Of a stretch of 60,459 nt of DNA, positions 33,435 to 42,598 are shown piece by piece. The stretch comes from Bradyrhizobium sp. NAS96.2 (GTDB lineage Bacteria > Pseudomonadota > Alphaproteobacteria > Rhizobiales > Xanthobacteraceae), in contig NZ_LGHK01000030.1 of NCBI RefSeq assembly GCF_001908235.1, forward strand, positions 1-60,459, in the 5' to 3' direction. The notes under the pieces were generated by a model. That model saw nothing but the letters and a program-made list of their open reading frames with translations. It ran no database searches and had not been told where the DNA came from. Position 1 is the stretch's first letter, and each line of letters begins with the position of its first letter. The translations under genes were made by a program, and so were the position numbers.

Positions 33435-33903
33435 TTCTACTCCACTGCGCATGACCCGCCAAAGGGCGTGCGGTTTGGCGAAAAGGTCATGCGCCCAAAT
33501 TTATGATTCAGAGCGCGATCGGACGCAAAACCGGCAACCACTTTTGCTGATCGCTCTCTGCGCGATCTGGGGAGCCGCGCCATGGTGTTTCCCTACCATG
33601 GCAGCGACGGATTCCACGTGCGCGGGACGCAAGGGGGGGCCTGCGCGATTGCAGGTGAACCCAAGTGAACCTCTGGTCTAGCCGATCGACCAGACGAACG
33701 GGGAGATCAGAGGTCACCCTCCCTGGAGGGGGAGGGTCGGCTCACCGCGAGCGAAGCGAGATGTGAGCCGGGGTGGGGTGATCTCTCCGCTCGGGCAGCG
33801 CCCGATATGAGAGACTTTCACCCCACCTCGGTTCGCATTTCATGCGAACCGATCCCAGAGCGAGCTCCGCTCGTCTCGACCCCTCCAGGGGAGGATGTCT
33901 GAG
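33435..33903. repeat. Intergenic region with long palindromic repeat
   Basis: Between the MATE gene start and the downstream end of the next gene. Bases about 33710-33896 form a long imperfect palindrome: ACCCTCCCTGGAGGGGGAGGGT at the left and CCCCTCCAGGGGAGG at the right, with inner arms around TGAGCCGGGGTGGGGTGA and TTTCACCCCACCTCGG. It resembles the dispersed palindromes of Bradyrhizobium. No gene is seen. Confidence 0.7.
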
Positions 33904-34953
33904 CTAGCCGATCGACCACACGAACGGCGCGCCGGCGGTGCTGTTCGGCTTCAGGTGCACCGGAATATGCCGTCCGCAGCCGGCTGCGAGGCCCTCGAAC
34001 AGGCCGGTCAGCACGCTGGCGCAGGCCGGGTGATAATCGGCGACATCGGCCATCAGCTTCCAGCCCTGCTGGCGGATTTCGAACTGGCCCTCGGACTCGC
34101 TGATCTCGGCGACATCATCCTGCGACTCGAAGAGCGTGCGCAGAAATGCGGCAAATTCCGCGGCACGGCCACGGCTGCCGCCGAGCGCCTGCGCGACCTC
34201 ATCGAAATACTGCATGCCAATCAGCCTGCCGGTGAGATGCAGCAGATAGCTCGCATCCTCAAGGCCAAACACCTGCACGATGACCGGCGCGGCCGTCTTC
34301 ACATATTCCATCGCGTAGTTGCGATAGGCCTTCTCCAGCCGCTGACGCGGCCAGCTGTCGACCGGCAGCGCCGGCGCTGTGTTCGGATCGAACAACGGCG
34401 CCTCGAGGTGGCGCGCGAACACCAGGCGCTGGTCGAGCTCGAGCGGATGATCGTACTCGCAGTAATAGCCCTCGAGGCCATCTTGTCCGTCGACGCTCTG
34501 CTTGGTGCACACGAAGCCGAGCCTGAGATCGCCGAGCGCGACGCCGTTGTTGGCGTGCCAGCCGCGCAGCATCGCGCGTGAGACCTCGCCGGGCACGCCG
34601 CAGATCGCCGTGCCCTTCCAGATCCAGCGCGGCGGCGGATAGCGGATCCAGGCCTTGCGGTCGGTCTCGACCATGTATTCGACATGCACGCCGCCGATCC
34701 AGTTGGAGAGATAATGATACTGCGCGGCCGCCACCGCCGGCGGCAGGCCGTCGAGGCCGAGCTTCTTCAGGCCGGGCAGGAATCGCTCCTGCTGCTGCCG
34801 GCGAAACACGCGGAACACGAACTCGGCGGCATCAGCAGTGCCGCGCCGCGTGACCACGGTGAGGATCAGCCCGGTGAAGAAGGCGTGATAGAGATCGGCG
34901 ACGCTGCGCCACTTCCGCCACTGCGCCTCGCGCGCGTCCTGATCTCCGCTCAT
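33904..34953 (-). CDS. Conserved hypothetical protein, 349 residues
   Basis: A soluble, mixed alpha/beta protein with no signal peptide and no recognised family. The start MSGDQDAREAQWRKW at 34953 is preceded by GGGAGC in the transcript sense. Notable features are many tryptophans and an HLTGRLIGMQYFD helix near the middle. The gene reads as intact and monocistronic. Some features (two domains, an N-terminal helical part then an alpha/beta part) suggest an enzyme, but I cannot name a function. Confidence 0.7.
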   Translation of the reverse strand: MSGDQDAREAQWRKWRSVADLYHAFFTGLILTVVTRRGTADAAEFVFRVFRRQQQERFLPGLKKLGLDGLPPAVAAAQYHYLSNWIGGVHVEYMVETDRKAWIRYPPPRWIWKGTAICGVPGEVSRAMLRGWHANNGVALGDLRLGFVCTKQSVDGQDGLEGYYCEYDHPLELDQRLVFARHLEAPLFDPNTAPALPVDSWPRQRLEKAYRNYAMEYVKTAAPVIVQVFGLEDASYLLHLTGRLIGMQYFDEVAQALGGSRGRAAEFAAFLRTLFESQDDVAEISESEGQFEIRQQGWKLMADVADYHPACASVLTGLFEGLAAGCGRHIPVHLKPNSTAGAPFVWSIG

Positions 34954-35002
34954 GTTTGCTCCCGCTGTTGTCGTTGGCGAGATCAAGGCTCGCGCACATG
35001 AT

Positions 35003-35092
35003 CGTAGCCCGGATGCAGCGAAGCGCAATCCGGGGCAGCTCAATCCGCGTATGCAGCGTCGCGGATTTCGCTAGCGCTTCATCCGGGCTACG
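35003..35092. repeat. REP-type palindrome (CGTAGCCCGGATG family)
   Basis: CGTAGCCCGGATG at the left is answered by CATCCGGGCTACG at the right, with arms about 30 bases long separated by a short variable middle. It lies between the hypothetical gene and the dCTP deaminase gene. A well-known kind of dispersed palindrome in Bradyrhizobium-type genomes. Confidence 0.85.
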
Positions 35093-35104
35093 TACGGAAT
35101 ATCG

Positions 35105-36271
35105 CTATACGCGAAAATGCTTGGAGAGCTTCAGGCCCTGCGCCTGATAGTTCGAGCCGATGCGCTGGCCGTAGAGCGCGTCGGGACGCTCGAGCATGCG
35201 CTCATAGACGAGACGGCCGACGATCTGGCCATGCTCGAGAATGAACGGCACCTCGCGCGAGCGCACTTCGAGCACGGCGCGCGCGCCCTTGCCGCCGGCG
35301 CCGGCATAGCCGAAGCCGGGATCGAAGAAGCCGGCGTAGTGGACGCGGAATTCGCCGACCAAAGGATCGAACGGCACCATCTCGGCGGCGTAGTCCGGCG
35401 GCACCTGCACGGCCTCTTTCGACGCCAGGATGTAGAACTCGCCGGGATCGAGAATCAGGCTGCCGTCAGGGCGCGCCTTGATCGGCTCCCAGAAATCGTC
35501 GACGGCATAGCCGCCGCGGCGATCGACATCGACCACGCCGGTGTGGCGCTTGGCACGATAGCCGACGAAGCCGCCCGAGCTCTCGCCGGAGAGATCGACC
35601 GAGAGCGCGACGCCATGGGTGAGATCGGCATTGTCGGCATCGACCAGCCGCTCGGCGGCATGCAGCGCATCGAGTTCGTCGGCGGTCAAGGTCGCCTCAC
35701 CGATCCGGAAGCGCACCTGGCTGAGCCGCGAGCCCTCGCGCAGCAGCACGGGAAAGGTCTTCGGTGAGATCTCCGCATAGAGCGGGCCGTGATAGCCGGC
35801 GCCGATCATGTCGAAACGGCGGGTGCCGTCGGCGATCACGCGGGTGAAGACGTCGAGCCGTCCGGTCGAGCTCTTCGGATTGGCCGCCGCCACGATCTCC
35901 GGCGGCAGCGCGAGACTCTCCAGCAGCGGGACGATGTAGACGCAATTGGTCTCCAGCACCGCGCCGTCGGAGAGATCGATCTCGTGCAGCTTCAGCTGGT
36001 CGATCCGCTCGGCGACGGTGGCATCGGGTCCCGGGAGGAAGCTGGCGCGGACGCGGTAGGCGATGTCGCCAAGGCGCAGGTCGAGGCTCGCCGGCTGGAT
36101 CTGGCTCTCGACGAAGTCGTAGGCGGGCAGGATGAGGCCGGCCTCCGCCATCTCCGCGATCATGCGGTCGGGCAGGATTCCGTTGGATTCATCTTCCAGC
36201 GTGAACGACACGATACGGTCCCTCGGCGATCCCTCGAGATGGCCCAAAATCATACTCTCCGCGGCCATCAA
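35105..36271 (-). CDS. dcd: 2'-deoxycytidine 5'-triphosphate deaminase (dCTP deaminase)
   Basis: A 388-residue protein. The dUTPase/dCTP-deaminase fold is visible in QPASLDLRLGDIAYRV (the conserved IQPASLDLRLG segment) and in NPKSSTGRLDVFTRVIADGTRRFDMIGAGYHGPLYAEI. It is about twice the length of E. coli Dcd (193), consistent with the tandem-domain form seen in alphaproteobacteria, where the second half (GYAVDDFWEPIK onwards) repeats the fold. It makes dUTP from dCTP for thymidylate synthesis. Starts at 36271, with alternative Met at 36268 or 36253. Divergent from metZ, separated by about 230 bases carrying the riboswitch. Confidence 0.88.
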   Translation of the reverse strand: MMAAESMILGHLEGSPRDRIVSFTLEDESNGILPDRMIAEMAEAGLILPAYDFVESQIQPASLDLRLGDIAYRVRASFLPGPDATVAERIDQLKLHEIDLSDGAVLETNCVYIVPLLESLALPPEIVAAANPKSSTGRLDVFTRVIADGTRRFDMIGAGYHGPLYAEISPKTFPVLLREGSRLSQVRFRIGEATLTADELDALHAAERLVDADNADLTHGVALSVDLSGESSGGFVGYRAKRHTGVVDVDRRGGYAVDDFWEPIKARPDGSLILDPGEFYILASKEAVQVPPDYAAEMVPFDPLVGEFRVHYAGFFDPGFGYAGAGGKGARAVLEVRSREVPFILEHGQIVGRLVYERMLERPDALYGQRIGSNYQAQGLKLSKHFRV

Positions 36272-36350
36272 GCCCCAAAATATGGGCTTTTACGGGTTAT
36301 CCGATGACCGTCTTGACGGAAAGGGCGCGAGGGAATATCAGCTGCACTTA

Positions 36351-36405
36351 TCCCGTGGTGATTTGAGCCGGCCGGCTTGCAGCCACGTTAAATAAGTCGC
36401 TAAAC
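36351..36405 (+). promoter_or_regulatory. SAM-II riboswitch aptamer
   Basis: The stem CGTGG/CCACG (36354-36358 and 36383-36387) encloses the conserved TGATTT and the loop GCTTGCAGCC, and GCTAAA (36399-36404) closes the pseudoknot. This matches the SAM-II consensus known upstream of metA/metX/metZ-type genes in alphaproteobacteria. It binds S-adenosylmethionine and shuts off the downstream metZ gene. It lies about 95 bases before the metZ start. Confidence 0.93.
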
Positions 36406-36407
36406 AG

Positions 36408-36461
36408 GCCGGGGACAGTGTGATCCCGGCTTGTGGAGGTTTCTCCAGGCCGGTTTTTTTT
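36408..36461 (+). terminator. Terminator/antiterminator switch after SAM-II
   Basis: The terminator stem CCGGC...TGGAG/CTCCA...GGCCGG (36426-36453) has loop GTTT and is followed by eight T (36454-36461). An alternative stem GCCGGG/CCCGGC (36408-36413 with 36425-36430) uses the same bases as the terminator's left arm, so the two cannot form together. This gives the riboswitch an explicit transcription-control module. Confidence 0.8.
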
Positions 36462-36500
36462 GTGGCCATTTCCGAGGGAAATGGCCACTTCGGAGGTCAC

Positions 36501-37694
36501 ATGTCTGAATCTGAAGGTACCGCCCGCTTCCGTCCCGAAACCCGCCTGGTCCATGGCGGCACGCTCCGCTCGCAATTCGGGGAGACGTCGGAAGGGCTTT
36601 TTCTCACCCAGGGCTACGTCTACGACACCGCCGAGCAATGCGAGGCGCGCTTCAAGGGCCAGGATCCCGGCTTCATCTATTCGCGCTATTCCAACCCGAC
36701 CATCGCGATGTTCGAGCGCCGCATGATCGAGCTCGAGGGCGCGGAAGCCGCGCGCTCGACTGCGACCGGCATGGCCGCGGTGACCACCGCGATCCTCGCA
36801 CCGCTGAAGGCCGGCGATCACGTGGTGGCGTCGAAGGCGCTGTTCGGCTCCTGCCTCTATGTCGTGCAGGACCTGCTGCCGCGCTACGGCATCGAGACGA
36901 CGCTGGTCGACGGCCTCGATCTCGACCAGTGGCAGCGCGCCTTGCGGCCGAACACAAAGAGCTTCTTCCTGGAGAGCCCGACCAACCCGACGCTCGACGT
37001 GCTCGATATCGCAGCGATCGCAGAGATCGCGCATAGCGGCGGCGCCCGGCTGATCGTCGACAACGTGTTCGCGACGCCGATCTGGCAGAGCCCGCTGTCG
37101 CTCGGCGCCGACGTCGTGGTCTATTCCGCGACCAAGCACATCGACGGCCAGGGCCGCTGCCTCGGCGGCGTCATCCTGTCGTCGGAGGCCTTCATCGCCG
37201 AGCACATCCATAATTTCATGCGCCAGACCGGTCCGTCGCTGTCGCCGTTCAACGCCTGGGTGCTGCTGAAGGGGCTGGAGACGCTCGGCGTCCGCGTCCG
37301 CGCACAGACCGAAAACGCTGCGAAGATCGCCGAGGCGCTGGCCAGGCATCCGAAGATCACGCGGCTGATTTATCCGGGCCGCCCCGATCATCCGCAGGCC
37401 GCGACGGTGAAGAAGCAGATGGGCGCCGGCTCGACGCTGGTCGGCTTCGAGGTCAAGGACGGCAAGGCAGGCGCGTTCCGCTGCCTCAACGCGCTGAAGA
37501 TATCGCGGATCTCGAACAATCTCGGCGATGCCAAGAGCCTGGTCACGCATCCCGCGACCACGACGCATCAGCGCCTGGCGCCGGAGGCCCGCGCCGAACT
37601 CGGCATCAGCGAGGGCTTTATCCGCTTCTCGGCCGGGCTCGAGCACCCCGACGATTTGATCGAGGATTTCGAGCGCGCGCTGGAGCAGGTTTGA
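36501..37694 (+). CDS. metZ: O-succinylhomoserine sulfhydrylase
   Basis: A 397-residue PLP enzyme of the Cys/Met metabolism family. The PLP-binding lysine lies in VYSATKHIDGQGR (about residue 211), and YSRYSNPTIAMFERR and ESPTNPTLDVLDI are the cofactor-contacting segments. It makes homocysteine from O-succinylhomoserine and sulfide in methionine synthesis. ATG 36501 has CGGAGG seven bases before. Regulated by the SAM-II riboswitch and terminator upstream; the sulfide-using family member rather than cystathionine gamma-synthase is assigned from the riboswitch context and the sequence style. Confidence 0.93.
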   Translation: MSESEGTARFRPETRLVHGGTLRSQFGETSEGLFLTQGYVYDTAEQCEARFKGQDPGFIYSRYSNPTIAMFERRMIELEGAEAARSTATGMAAVTTAILAPLKAGDHVVASKALFGSCLYVVQDLLPRYGIETTLVDGLDLDQWQRALRPNTKSFFLESPTNPTLDVLDIAAIAEIAHSGGARLIVDNVFATPIWQSPLSLGADVVVYSATKHIDGQGRCLGGVILSSEAFIAEHIHNFMRQTGPSLSPFNAWVLLKGLETLGVRVRAQTENAAKIAEALARHPKITRLIYPGRPDHPQAATVKKQMGAGSTLVGFEVKDGKAGAFRCLNALKISRISNNLGDAKSLVTHPATTTHQRLAPEARAELGISEGFIRFSAGLEHPDDLIEDFERALEQV

Positions 37695-37728
37695 GGCGAC
37701 TCTAGAAACCGCAAAGCAAGTCGAACTC

Positions 37729-37893
37729 CCTCTCCCGCTTGCGGGGGAGGCATAGGCGGCCTTCGGCCGCCGTTCCTGAGAACACGCCGATGCAAAGCAT
37801 CGGCTACGGGTGGGGGCTCTCTCCACGAGTCATTCTGTGGAGAGAGCCCCCCACCCGGCGCTACGCGCCGACCTCCCCCGCAAGCGGGAGAGG
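37729..37893. repeat. 165-base palindromic repeat
   Basis: The 22-base arms CCTCTCCCGCTTG-CGGGGGAGG and CCTCCCCCGCAAG-CGGGAGAGG are perfectly complementary and enclose a second palindrome: GGGTGGGGGCTCTCTCCAC against GTGGAGAGAGCCCCCCACCC. Together they would form a long cruciform or RNA hairpin. A single arm also occurs at 23289-23310. A dispersed intergenic repeat of Bradyrhizobium-type genomes. Confidence 0.85.
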
Positions 37894-37913
37894 TGAAGAA
37901 AGTGAGCCGCGCC

Positions 37914-38915
37914 CTAAACCAACAGCCCCTTCTGCTTGGCCAGATCCTTCAGCGACACCAGCGGCCGGGCGCCGATGTGCTGGATCACCTCGGCGGCGGC
38001 GAGCGCGCCGAGACGGCCGGCATTCTCATGGCCGACATTGCGGACAAGGCCGACCAGGAAGCCGGCCGCGAACAGATCGCCGGCGCCTGTCGTGTCGACG
38101 AGCTTGTCGATCGGAGAGGCCGGCGCTGAAGTAACGTCATTCCCGGAGATCACGACGCAGCCCTTTTCGCTGCGGGTGACGACGCCGAGCCTGGTGTCCT
38201 TGCCGAACTGCTTCAGCGCGGTGTCGAAATCGGAGGTCTGGTACAGCGAGTGCAGCTCGGACTCGTTTGAAAACACCAGGTCGACGATACCCTTGCGCAT
38301 CAGATCGAGGAATTCGTCGCGGTAGCGATCGACGCAGAACGAATCCGACAGCGTCAGCGCGACCTGGCGGCCCGCGCCATGCGCAATATCAGCCGCCTTC
38401 ACGAAGGCGTCCTTGGCGTTCTTCGGATCCCAGAGATAGCCTTCGAGATAGATGATGCTGGCGGCTGCGATCTGGGCCGGATCGATGTCGTCGGGCGTCA
38501 GGTCCTGCGCGGCGCCGAGATAGGTGTTCATGGTGCGCTCGCCGTCCGGCGTCACCAGGATGTAGGAGCAGCCGGTGGCCGGGCCGGCCTTGGCCGGCGC
38601 GGTGTCGAAGGTGACGCCGGCGGCGCGGATGTCGTGGACGTAAAGCTTGCCGATCTGGTCGTCCTTGACCTTGCCGACATAGGCGGCGCGGGCGCCGAGA
38701 TTGCCGACGCCGACGATGGTGTTCGCAGCCGAGCCGCCCGACATCTCGGTCGCCACGCCCATGTCGCTGTAGATCGCGGTAGCGCGCGCTTCGTCGATCA
38801 GCTGCATCGAGCCCTTGGTCATGCCGTGACGGGCGAGGAATGCCTCATCTGTTTGCACCAGCACGTCAAAGATCGCGTTGCCGATCCCGAGAACGTCATA
38901 TTTTGCGTCAGCCAT
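37914..38915 (-). CDS. PfkB-family carbohydrate kinase, adenosine kinase-like
   Basis: A 333-residue kinase of the ribokinase fold. The N-terminal GGSAANTIVGVGNLG binds substrate and the C-terminal DTTGAGDLFAAGFL has the catalytic Asp and the anion hole. In alphaproteobacteria the protein in this length class is annotated as adenosine kinase and salvages adenosine, for example from the S-adenosylhomocysteine cycle. ATG 38915 (MADAKYDVLG) is the normal start; 38963 adds 16 residues. It converges on metZ across the palindromic repeat. Confidence 0.88.
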   Translation of the reverse strand: MADAKYDVLGIGNAIFDVLVQTDEAFLARHGMTKGSMQLIDEARATAIYSDMGVATEMSGGSAANTIVGVGNLGARAAYVGKVKDDQIGKLYVHDIRAAGVTFDTAPAKAGPATGCSYILVTPDGERTMNTYLGAAQDLTPDDIDPAQIAAASIIYLEGYLWDPKNAKDAFVKAADIAHGAGRQVALTLSDSFCVDRYRDEFLDLMRKGIVDLVFSNESELHSLYQTSDFDTALKQFGKDTRLGVVTRSEKGCVVISGNDVTSAPASPIDKLVDTTGAGDLFAAGFLVGLVRNVGHENAGRLGALAAAEVIQHIGARPLVSLKDLAKQKGLLV

Positions 38916-39209
38916 AGACCTGCCCTGTGTTAACGCCACCCAACAAGAGCCGCGACCTATCACGTTACGCCTTGGGGCAGCAAGGGAAGCGGGCTGCCAG
39001 TTCCGTCATTCGCCGCGCGCTCGTTAGCCGTCACCCGCAAAGGCTTCGCCTTTGTCGCTGGAGGTGCGAGCCTCTTCGGCGAGCCTCGAAGGGTGCACGG
39101 CCCATCTGTGGCCGATTCATCCTTCGAGGCTCGCTCCGCTCGCACCTCAGGAGACGGGTTTGATAGGGCGGGCGCTGGCAGCAACGCAGGCGGCTGCTAT
39201 AGAGACACC
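38916..39209. repeat. Intergenic region with palindrome (39061-39148)
   Basis: Between the kinase and murJ genes, both reading outward. Bases 39061-39148 carry arms GAGGTGCGAGCC...CGAGCCTCGAAGG and CCTTCGAGGCTCG...CGCACCTC that are complementary over about 40 bases. Another Bradyrhizobium-type dispersed palindrome. Promoters of both genes should lie here but none is clear. Confidence 0.75.
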
Positions 39210-40748
39210 ATGTTCCGCTCCTTCCTCACGGTCTCCTCGGGAACGCTGGCCTCGCGACTGCTCGGTTTCGTGCGCGATTCCGTGATCGCGGCGCTGCTCG
39301 GCGCGGGGCCGGTGGCGGATGCGTTCCTGGCGGCATTCCAGCTTGTGAATGTCGTGCGACGGCTGCTGGCTGAGGGCGGGCTGAATGCCGCTTTGGTGCC
39401 GGCATGGCTGAAGATGCGCGATGCTGATGGCGCGGCGGCAGCGACCGCGTTTGCCGGCCGCGTGCTCGGCACCATCAGCGCCGCAGTCATCGCAGCCGCG
39501 CTCGTGATCGGCGCGCTGATGCCGCTGGTGATCGCCGCGATCGCGCCCGGTTTCGTCGGCCGCGACACCCTGCAATTCGCCGTCGACAACGCAAGGCTGA
39601 TGCTGCCCTATCTCGCCTTCGCCGGTCCCGTCACCGTGATGATGGCGCTGCTCAACGCGCAGGGACGCTTCGCGCTGACCGCGTTCTCGCCGCTGCTGTT
39701 CAACATCGCGCTGATATCAGTGATGGCCGTGCTGCTGGCGCGGCAGCAGGAGCCGGTGCAGGCCGCGCTTGTCATGGCGGCCACGATCGGCGTCGCCGGC
39801 TTCCTGCAACTGTCGATGCTGGCGCTGCGCGGGGCAAAGCTCGCTTCGCCGGTCCGCGTCTCCTTCGATCCCGAGATGCGCGGCTTTCTCGGCCGCGCGG
39901 TCCCCGGCATGGTCGCGAGCAGTGCGCCGCAATGGCTTGTCGTGGCAGGCGCGGTGATCGCATCCACCTCGCCATCGGCGGTGTCGTGGCTCTATTTCGC
40001 CAACCGCCTGCTCGAGCTGCCGCTCGGCATCGTCGGCGTCGCGATGGGCACGGTACTGATCCCGGAGATGACGCGCGCCGTGCGCAGCGGCGAGCCCATC
40101 GCGATCGCGCATGCGGAATCGCGCGCGCTGGAGCTCGCGGCCGGGCTCGCGCTGCCGGCAACGCTCGGCCTGATGGTGCTGAGCGAGCCGATCGTGCGGA
40201 TGCTGTTCGAGCGCGGCGCGTTCACCGCGGAGGATACCGCCGCCACCGCGCAGGCCCTGATCTGGCTGACACTGGCGCTGCCCGCGCATGTGCTGGTGAA
40301 GGCGCTGTCGCCGGCGTTCTTCGCCCGCGAGGACACGCTCACGCCGCTGTTTGCGACGCTGAAGGCCGTCGTGGTGGCGATCGCGGCGGCCTTCCTGCTT
40401 GGCCATATCTTCGGCGCCAGCGGAATTGCCGCAGGCATTGCGCTCGGCGCCTGGAGCAATGCGCTGGCGCTGATCCGCAAGGGGGCGGTGACCTTCGGCT
40501 TTTCGATCGACGCCGAGGCGCGCCGCCGGCTGCCGCGCATCCTGGGCGCAACGCTTGCGATGGGCGTCCTGCTATGGCTCGCAGAGGGCGCGCTGCCGGC
40601 CGCCGGCGACCACGGTTTGGTGCGCGCAGCCGCCCTGCTCGTGCTGATCGCGGCCGGTATCGCCGGTTACGGGCTCCTCTTGCAGCTTTTCGGCGTCACC
40701 GACTGGCGCGATGCGGTTAACGCCATCAGGCAAAGACGTCCCGCCTGA
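39210..40748 (+). CDS. murJ: Lipid II flippase MurJ
   Basis: A 512-residue protein with 13-14 hydrophobic segments of the MviN/MurJ family (N-terminal LLGFVRDSVIAALLGAGPVADAFLAAFQ and charged central cavity residues such as the Arg in the RRLLAEGGLNAALVP region). It moves lipid II across the inner membrane for peptidoglycan synthesis. ATG 39210 gives normal family length. It is followed by trpS, 69 bases downstream. Confidence 0.95.
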   Translation: MFRSFLTVSSGTLASRLLGFVRDSVIAALLGAGPVADAFLAAFQLVNVVRRLLAEGGLNAALVPAWLKMRDADGAAAATAFAGRVLGTISAAVIAAALVIGALMPLVIAAIAPGFVGRDTLQFAVDNARLMLPYLAFAGPVTVMMALLNAQGRFALTAFSPLLFNIALISVMAVLLARQQEPVQAALVMAATIGVAGFLQLSMLALRGAKLASPVRVSFDPEMRGFLGRAVPGMVASSAPQWLVVAGAVIASTSPSAVSWLYFANRLLELPLGIVGVAMGTVLIPEMTRAVRSGEPIAIAHAESRALELAAGLALPATLGLMVLSEPIVRMLFERGAFTAEDTAATAQALIWLTLALPAHVLVKALSPAFFAREDTLTPLFATLKAVVVAIAAAFLLGHIFGASGIAAGIALGAWSNALALIRKGAVTFGFSIDAEARRRLPRILGATLAMGVLLWLAEGALPAAGDHGLVRAAALLVLIAAGIAGYGLLLQLFGVTDWRDAVNAIRQRRPA

Positions 40749-40817
40749 CTTGCGCGCGCGGGGCTTAAGTGGCAAACGACGCCGCAAAAGCAGCGGCCAT
40801 TTCCGGGAAATAACACC

Positions 40818-41870
40818 ATGGCGTTCGTTGAACGGGTCTTCTCAGGCGTCCAGCCGACGGGCAATCTGCACCTCGGCAACTATCTCGGCGCCATCGTCAA
40901 CTTCGTGAAGATGCAGCAGACCCATAACTGCATCTATTGCGTCGTCGACATGCATGCGATCACGCAGGGCGTCGAGGTCTGGGGCGGCCCGGCCGAGCTT
41001 GCGCGCAACACCCGCGAGGTGACCGCGGCCTTCATCGCCGCCGGCATCGATGCCAAGAAGCATATCGTGTTCAACCAGAGCCAGATCGCCGGCCATGCCG
41101 AGCTGACCTGGATCTTCAACTGCGTCGCGCGGATCGGCTGGCTGAACCGCATGACGCAGTTCAAGGAGAAGGCCGGCAAGGACCGCGAGAACGCCTCCGT
41201 CGGCCTCTACGACTATCCGGTGCTGATGGCCGCCGACATCCTGCTCTACCGCGCCACCCACGTGCCGGTCGGCGAGGACCAGAAGCAGCATCTGGAGCTG
41301 TCCCGCGACATCGCCCAGAAGTTCAACAATGACTTCGGCGATTCGATCCGTGGCCATGGCTTTGCCGACGGCCTGCTCTTCCCGCAGCCCGAGCCGCTGA
41401 TCACGGGGCCGGCGACGCGGGTGATGAGCCTGCGCGACGGCACCAAGAAGATGTCGAAGTCGGACGCCTCGGACAATTCGCGCATCAACCTCACCGACGA
41501 TGCCGACACCATCGCGCAGAAGATCCGCAAGGCGAAGACCGATCCGGAGCCGCTGCCGTCGGAGGAGAAGGGCCTCGAGACCCGCCCCGAGGCCGACAAT
41601 CTGGTCGGCATCTACGCCGCGCTCGCCGGCATCTCCAAGCAGGAGGTGCTGACGCAGTTCGGCGGCGGGCAATTCTCCAGCTTCAAGAACGCGCTGGTCG
41701 AGGTTTGCGTCGCAAAACTGGCGCCGATCGCCTCCGAGATGAAGAAGCTGGTTGCCGATCCCGGCCACGTCGATTCGATCCTGGCGGACGGCGCCAACCG
41801 CGCCCGCGGCATCGCCGACGAGACCATGCACATCACCAAGGACATCGTCGGCTTCATCCGCCCGCGTTGA
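40818..41870 (+). CDS. trpS: Tryptophanyl-tRNA synthetase
   Basis: A 350-residue class I aminoacyl-tRNA synthetase. The HIGH-like motif is [10 protein letters not shown] (residues 15-24) and KMSKS lies at about 210-214 in [12 protein letters not shown]. It charges tRNA-Trp. Spacing after murJ (69 bases) suits co-transcription. The C-terminal part ([21 protein letters not shown]) is the standard anticodon-binding helix bundle. Confidence 0.98.
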   Translation: MAFVERVFSGVQPTGNLHLGNYLGAIVNFVKMQQTHNCIYCVVDMHAITQGVEVWGGPAELARNTREVTAAFIAAGIDAKKHIVFNQSQIAGHAELTWIFNCVARIGWLNRMTQFKEKAGKDRENASVGLYDYPVLMAADILLYRATHVPVGEDQKQHLELSRDIAQKFNNDFGDSIRGHGFADGLLFPQPEPLITGPATRVMSLRDGTKKMSKSDASDNSRINLTDDADTIAQKIRKAKTDPEPLPSEEKGLETRPEADNLVGIYAALAGISKQEVLTQFGGGQFSSFKNALVEVCVAKLAPIASEMKKLVADPGHVDSILADGANRARGIADETMHITKDIVGFIRPR

Positions 41871-41891
41871 CGCACAAGCCGGCAACTGTGC

Positions 41892-41918
41892 ACTCCCTCT
41901 CCCAAACGGCGAGGGAGT
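41892..41918 (+). terminator. Hairpin after trpS
   Basis: The stem ACTCCCTC/GAGGGAGT encloses a short loop (TCCCAAACGGC) and lies 20 bases after the trpS stop. There is no T-run, so it may be a weak terminator, a pause site or a repeat-derived palindrome. Confidence 0.4.
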
Positions 41919-41958
41919 ATGGCAGCATGGGTTGGTTTGGTTCAGCACCGGGACATGC

Positions 41959-42453
41959 ATGACCACCCAGCGACGAAGCTACGAGACAGGTCACAAGCCG
42001 AAATGCCTCGTCATCGTTGACGACACGGCTGAATGGGACCGCGCGGTGTATTACGCCAGCCGATGGGCCATCCGGGTCGGCGGCGGCGTCGTGATGCTGC
42101 GGGTGATCGAGACCGAGGACCAGAACCAGCAATGGCTCGGGGTCGCCGACATCATGCGCGCCGAGGCCGAGGAGGCCGCCAATGAGGCGCTCGACCGCGC
42201 CGCCGGCCGCGCCAACGGGATCGCCGCGATCACCCCGGAGCGGGCGATTCGCGAGGGCGACCCGACCGAGCAGATCCTCGACGTGATCGAGAAGGACGTC
42301 GATATCGCGATGCTGGTGCTGGCGGCCAATCCGGGCCCCGAGGGGCCCGGGCCGATCATCACCACCATGGCCAAGACCATGGGCGCGTTCCCGATCCCGG
42401 TGACCATCGTGCCCGGCGGCCTGACCGACGCCGAGATCGACGCCCTGTCGTAG
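41959..42453 (+). CDS. Universal stress protein (UspA) family
   Basis: A 164-residue protein of the Usp fold: KCLVIVDDTAEWDRAVYYASRWAIR near the start, and the C-terminal nucleotide-binding pattern GPIITTMAKTMGAFPIPVTIVPGG resembling the ATP-binding G-rich motif of the family. ATG 41959 is the most reasonable start. About 90 bases after trpS and 146 bases before nfuA. A stress-tolerance role is typical of the family but not shown here. Confidence 0.88.
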   Translation: MTTQRRSYETGHKPKCLVIVDDTAEWDRAVYYASRWAIRVGGGVVMLRVIETEDQNQQWLGVADIMRAEAEEAANEALDRAAGRANGIAAITPERAIREGDPTEQILDVIEKDVDIAMLVLAANPGPEGPGPIITTMAKTMGAFPIPVTIVPGGLTDAEIDALS

Positions 42454-42598
42454 GCGCTATCGGCCCCGAAACCGCTCCAGGGGCATGGGTACGGGCCTGG
42501 AACCGCGGTTTTGCGGCTTGATCGCGGGCTTTTTAATTGCCATTTCATACGGGGAACCCAACGCGCCGGCCTTGAACCGGCGACGCCGGAGACAGCAA

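Noticed and set aside
36348..37826. 492-codon minus-strand frame opposite metZ
   Set aside because: Shadow of metZ, which has clear PLP motifs and a riboswitch.
42550..42598. EcfG-like GGAAC sequence upstream of nfuA
   Set aside because: No matching -10 at the right spacing; the stretch also forms a small hairpin.
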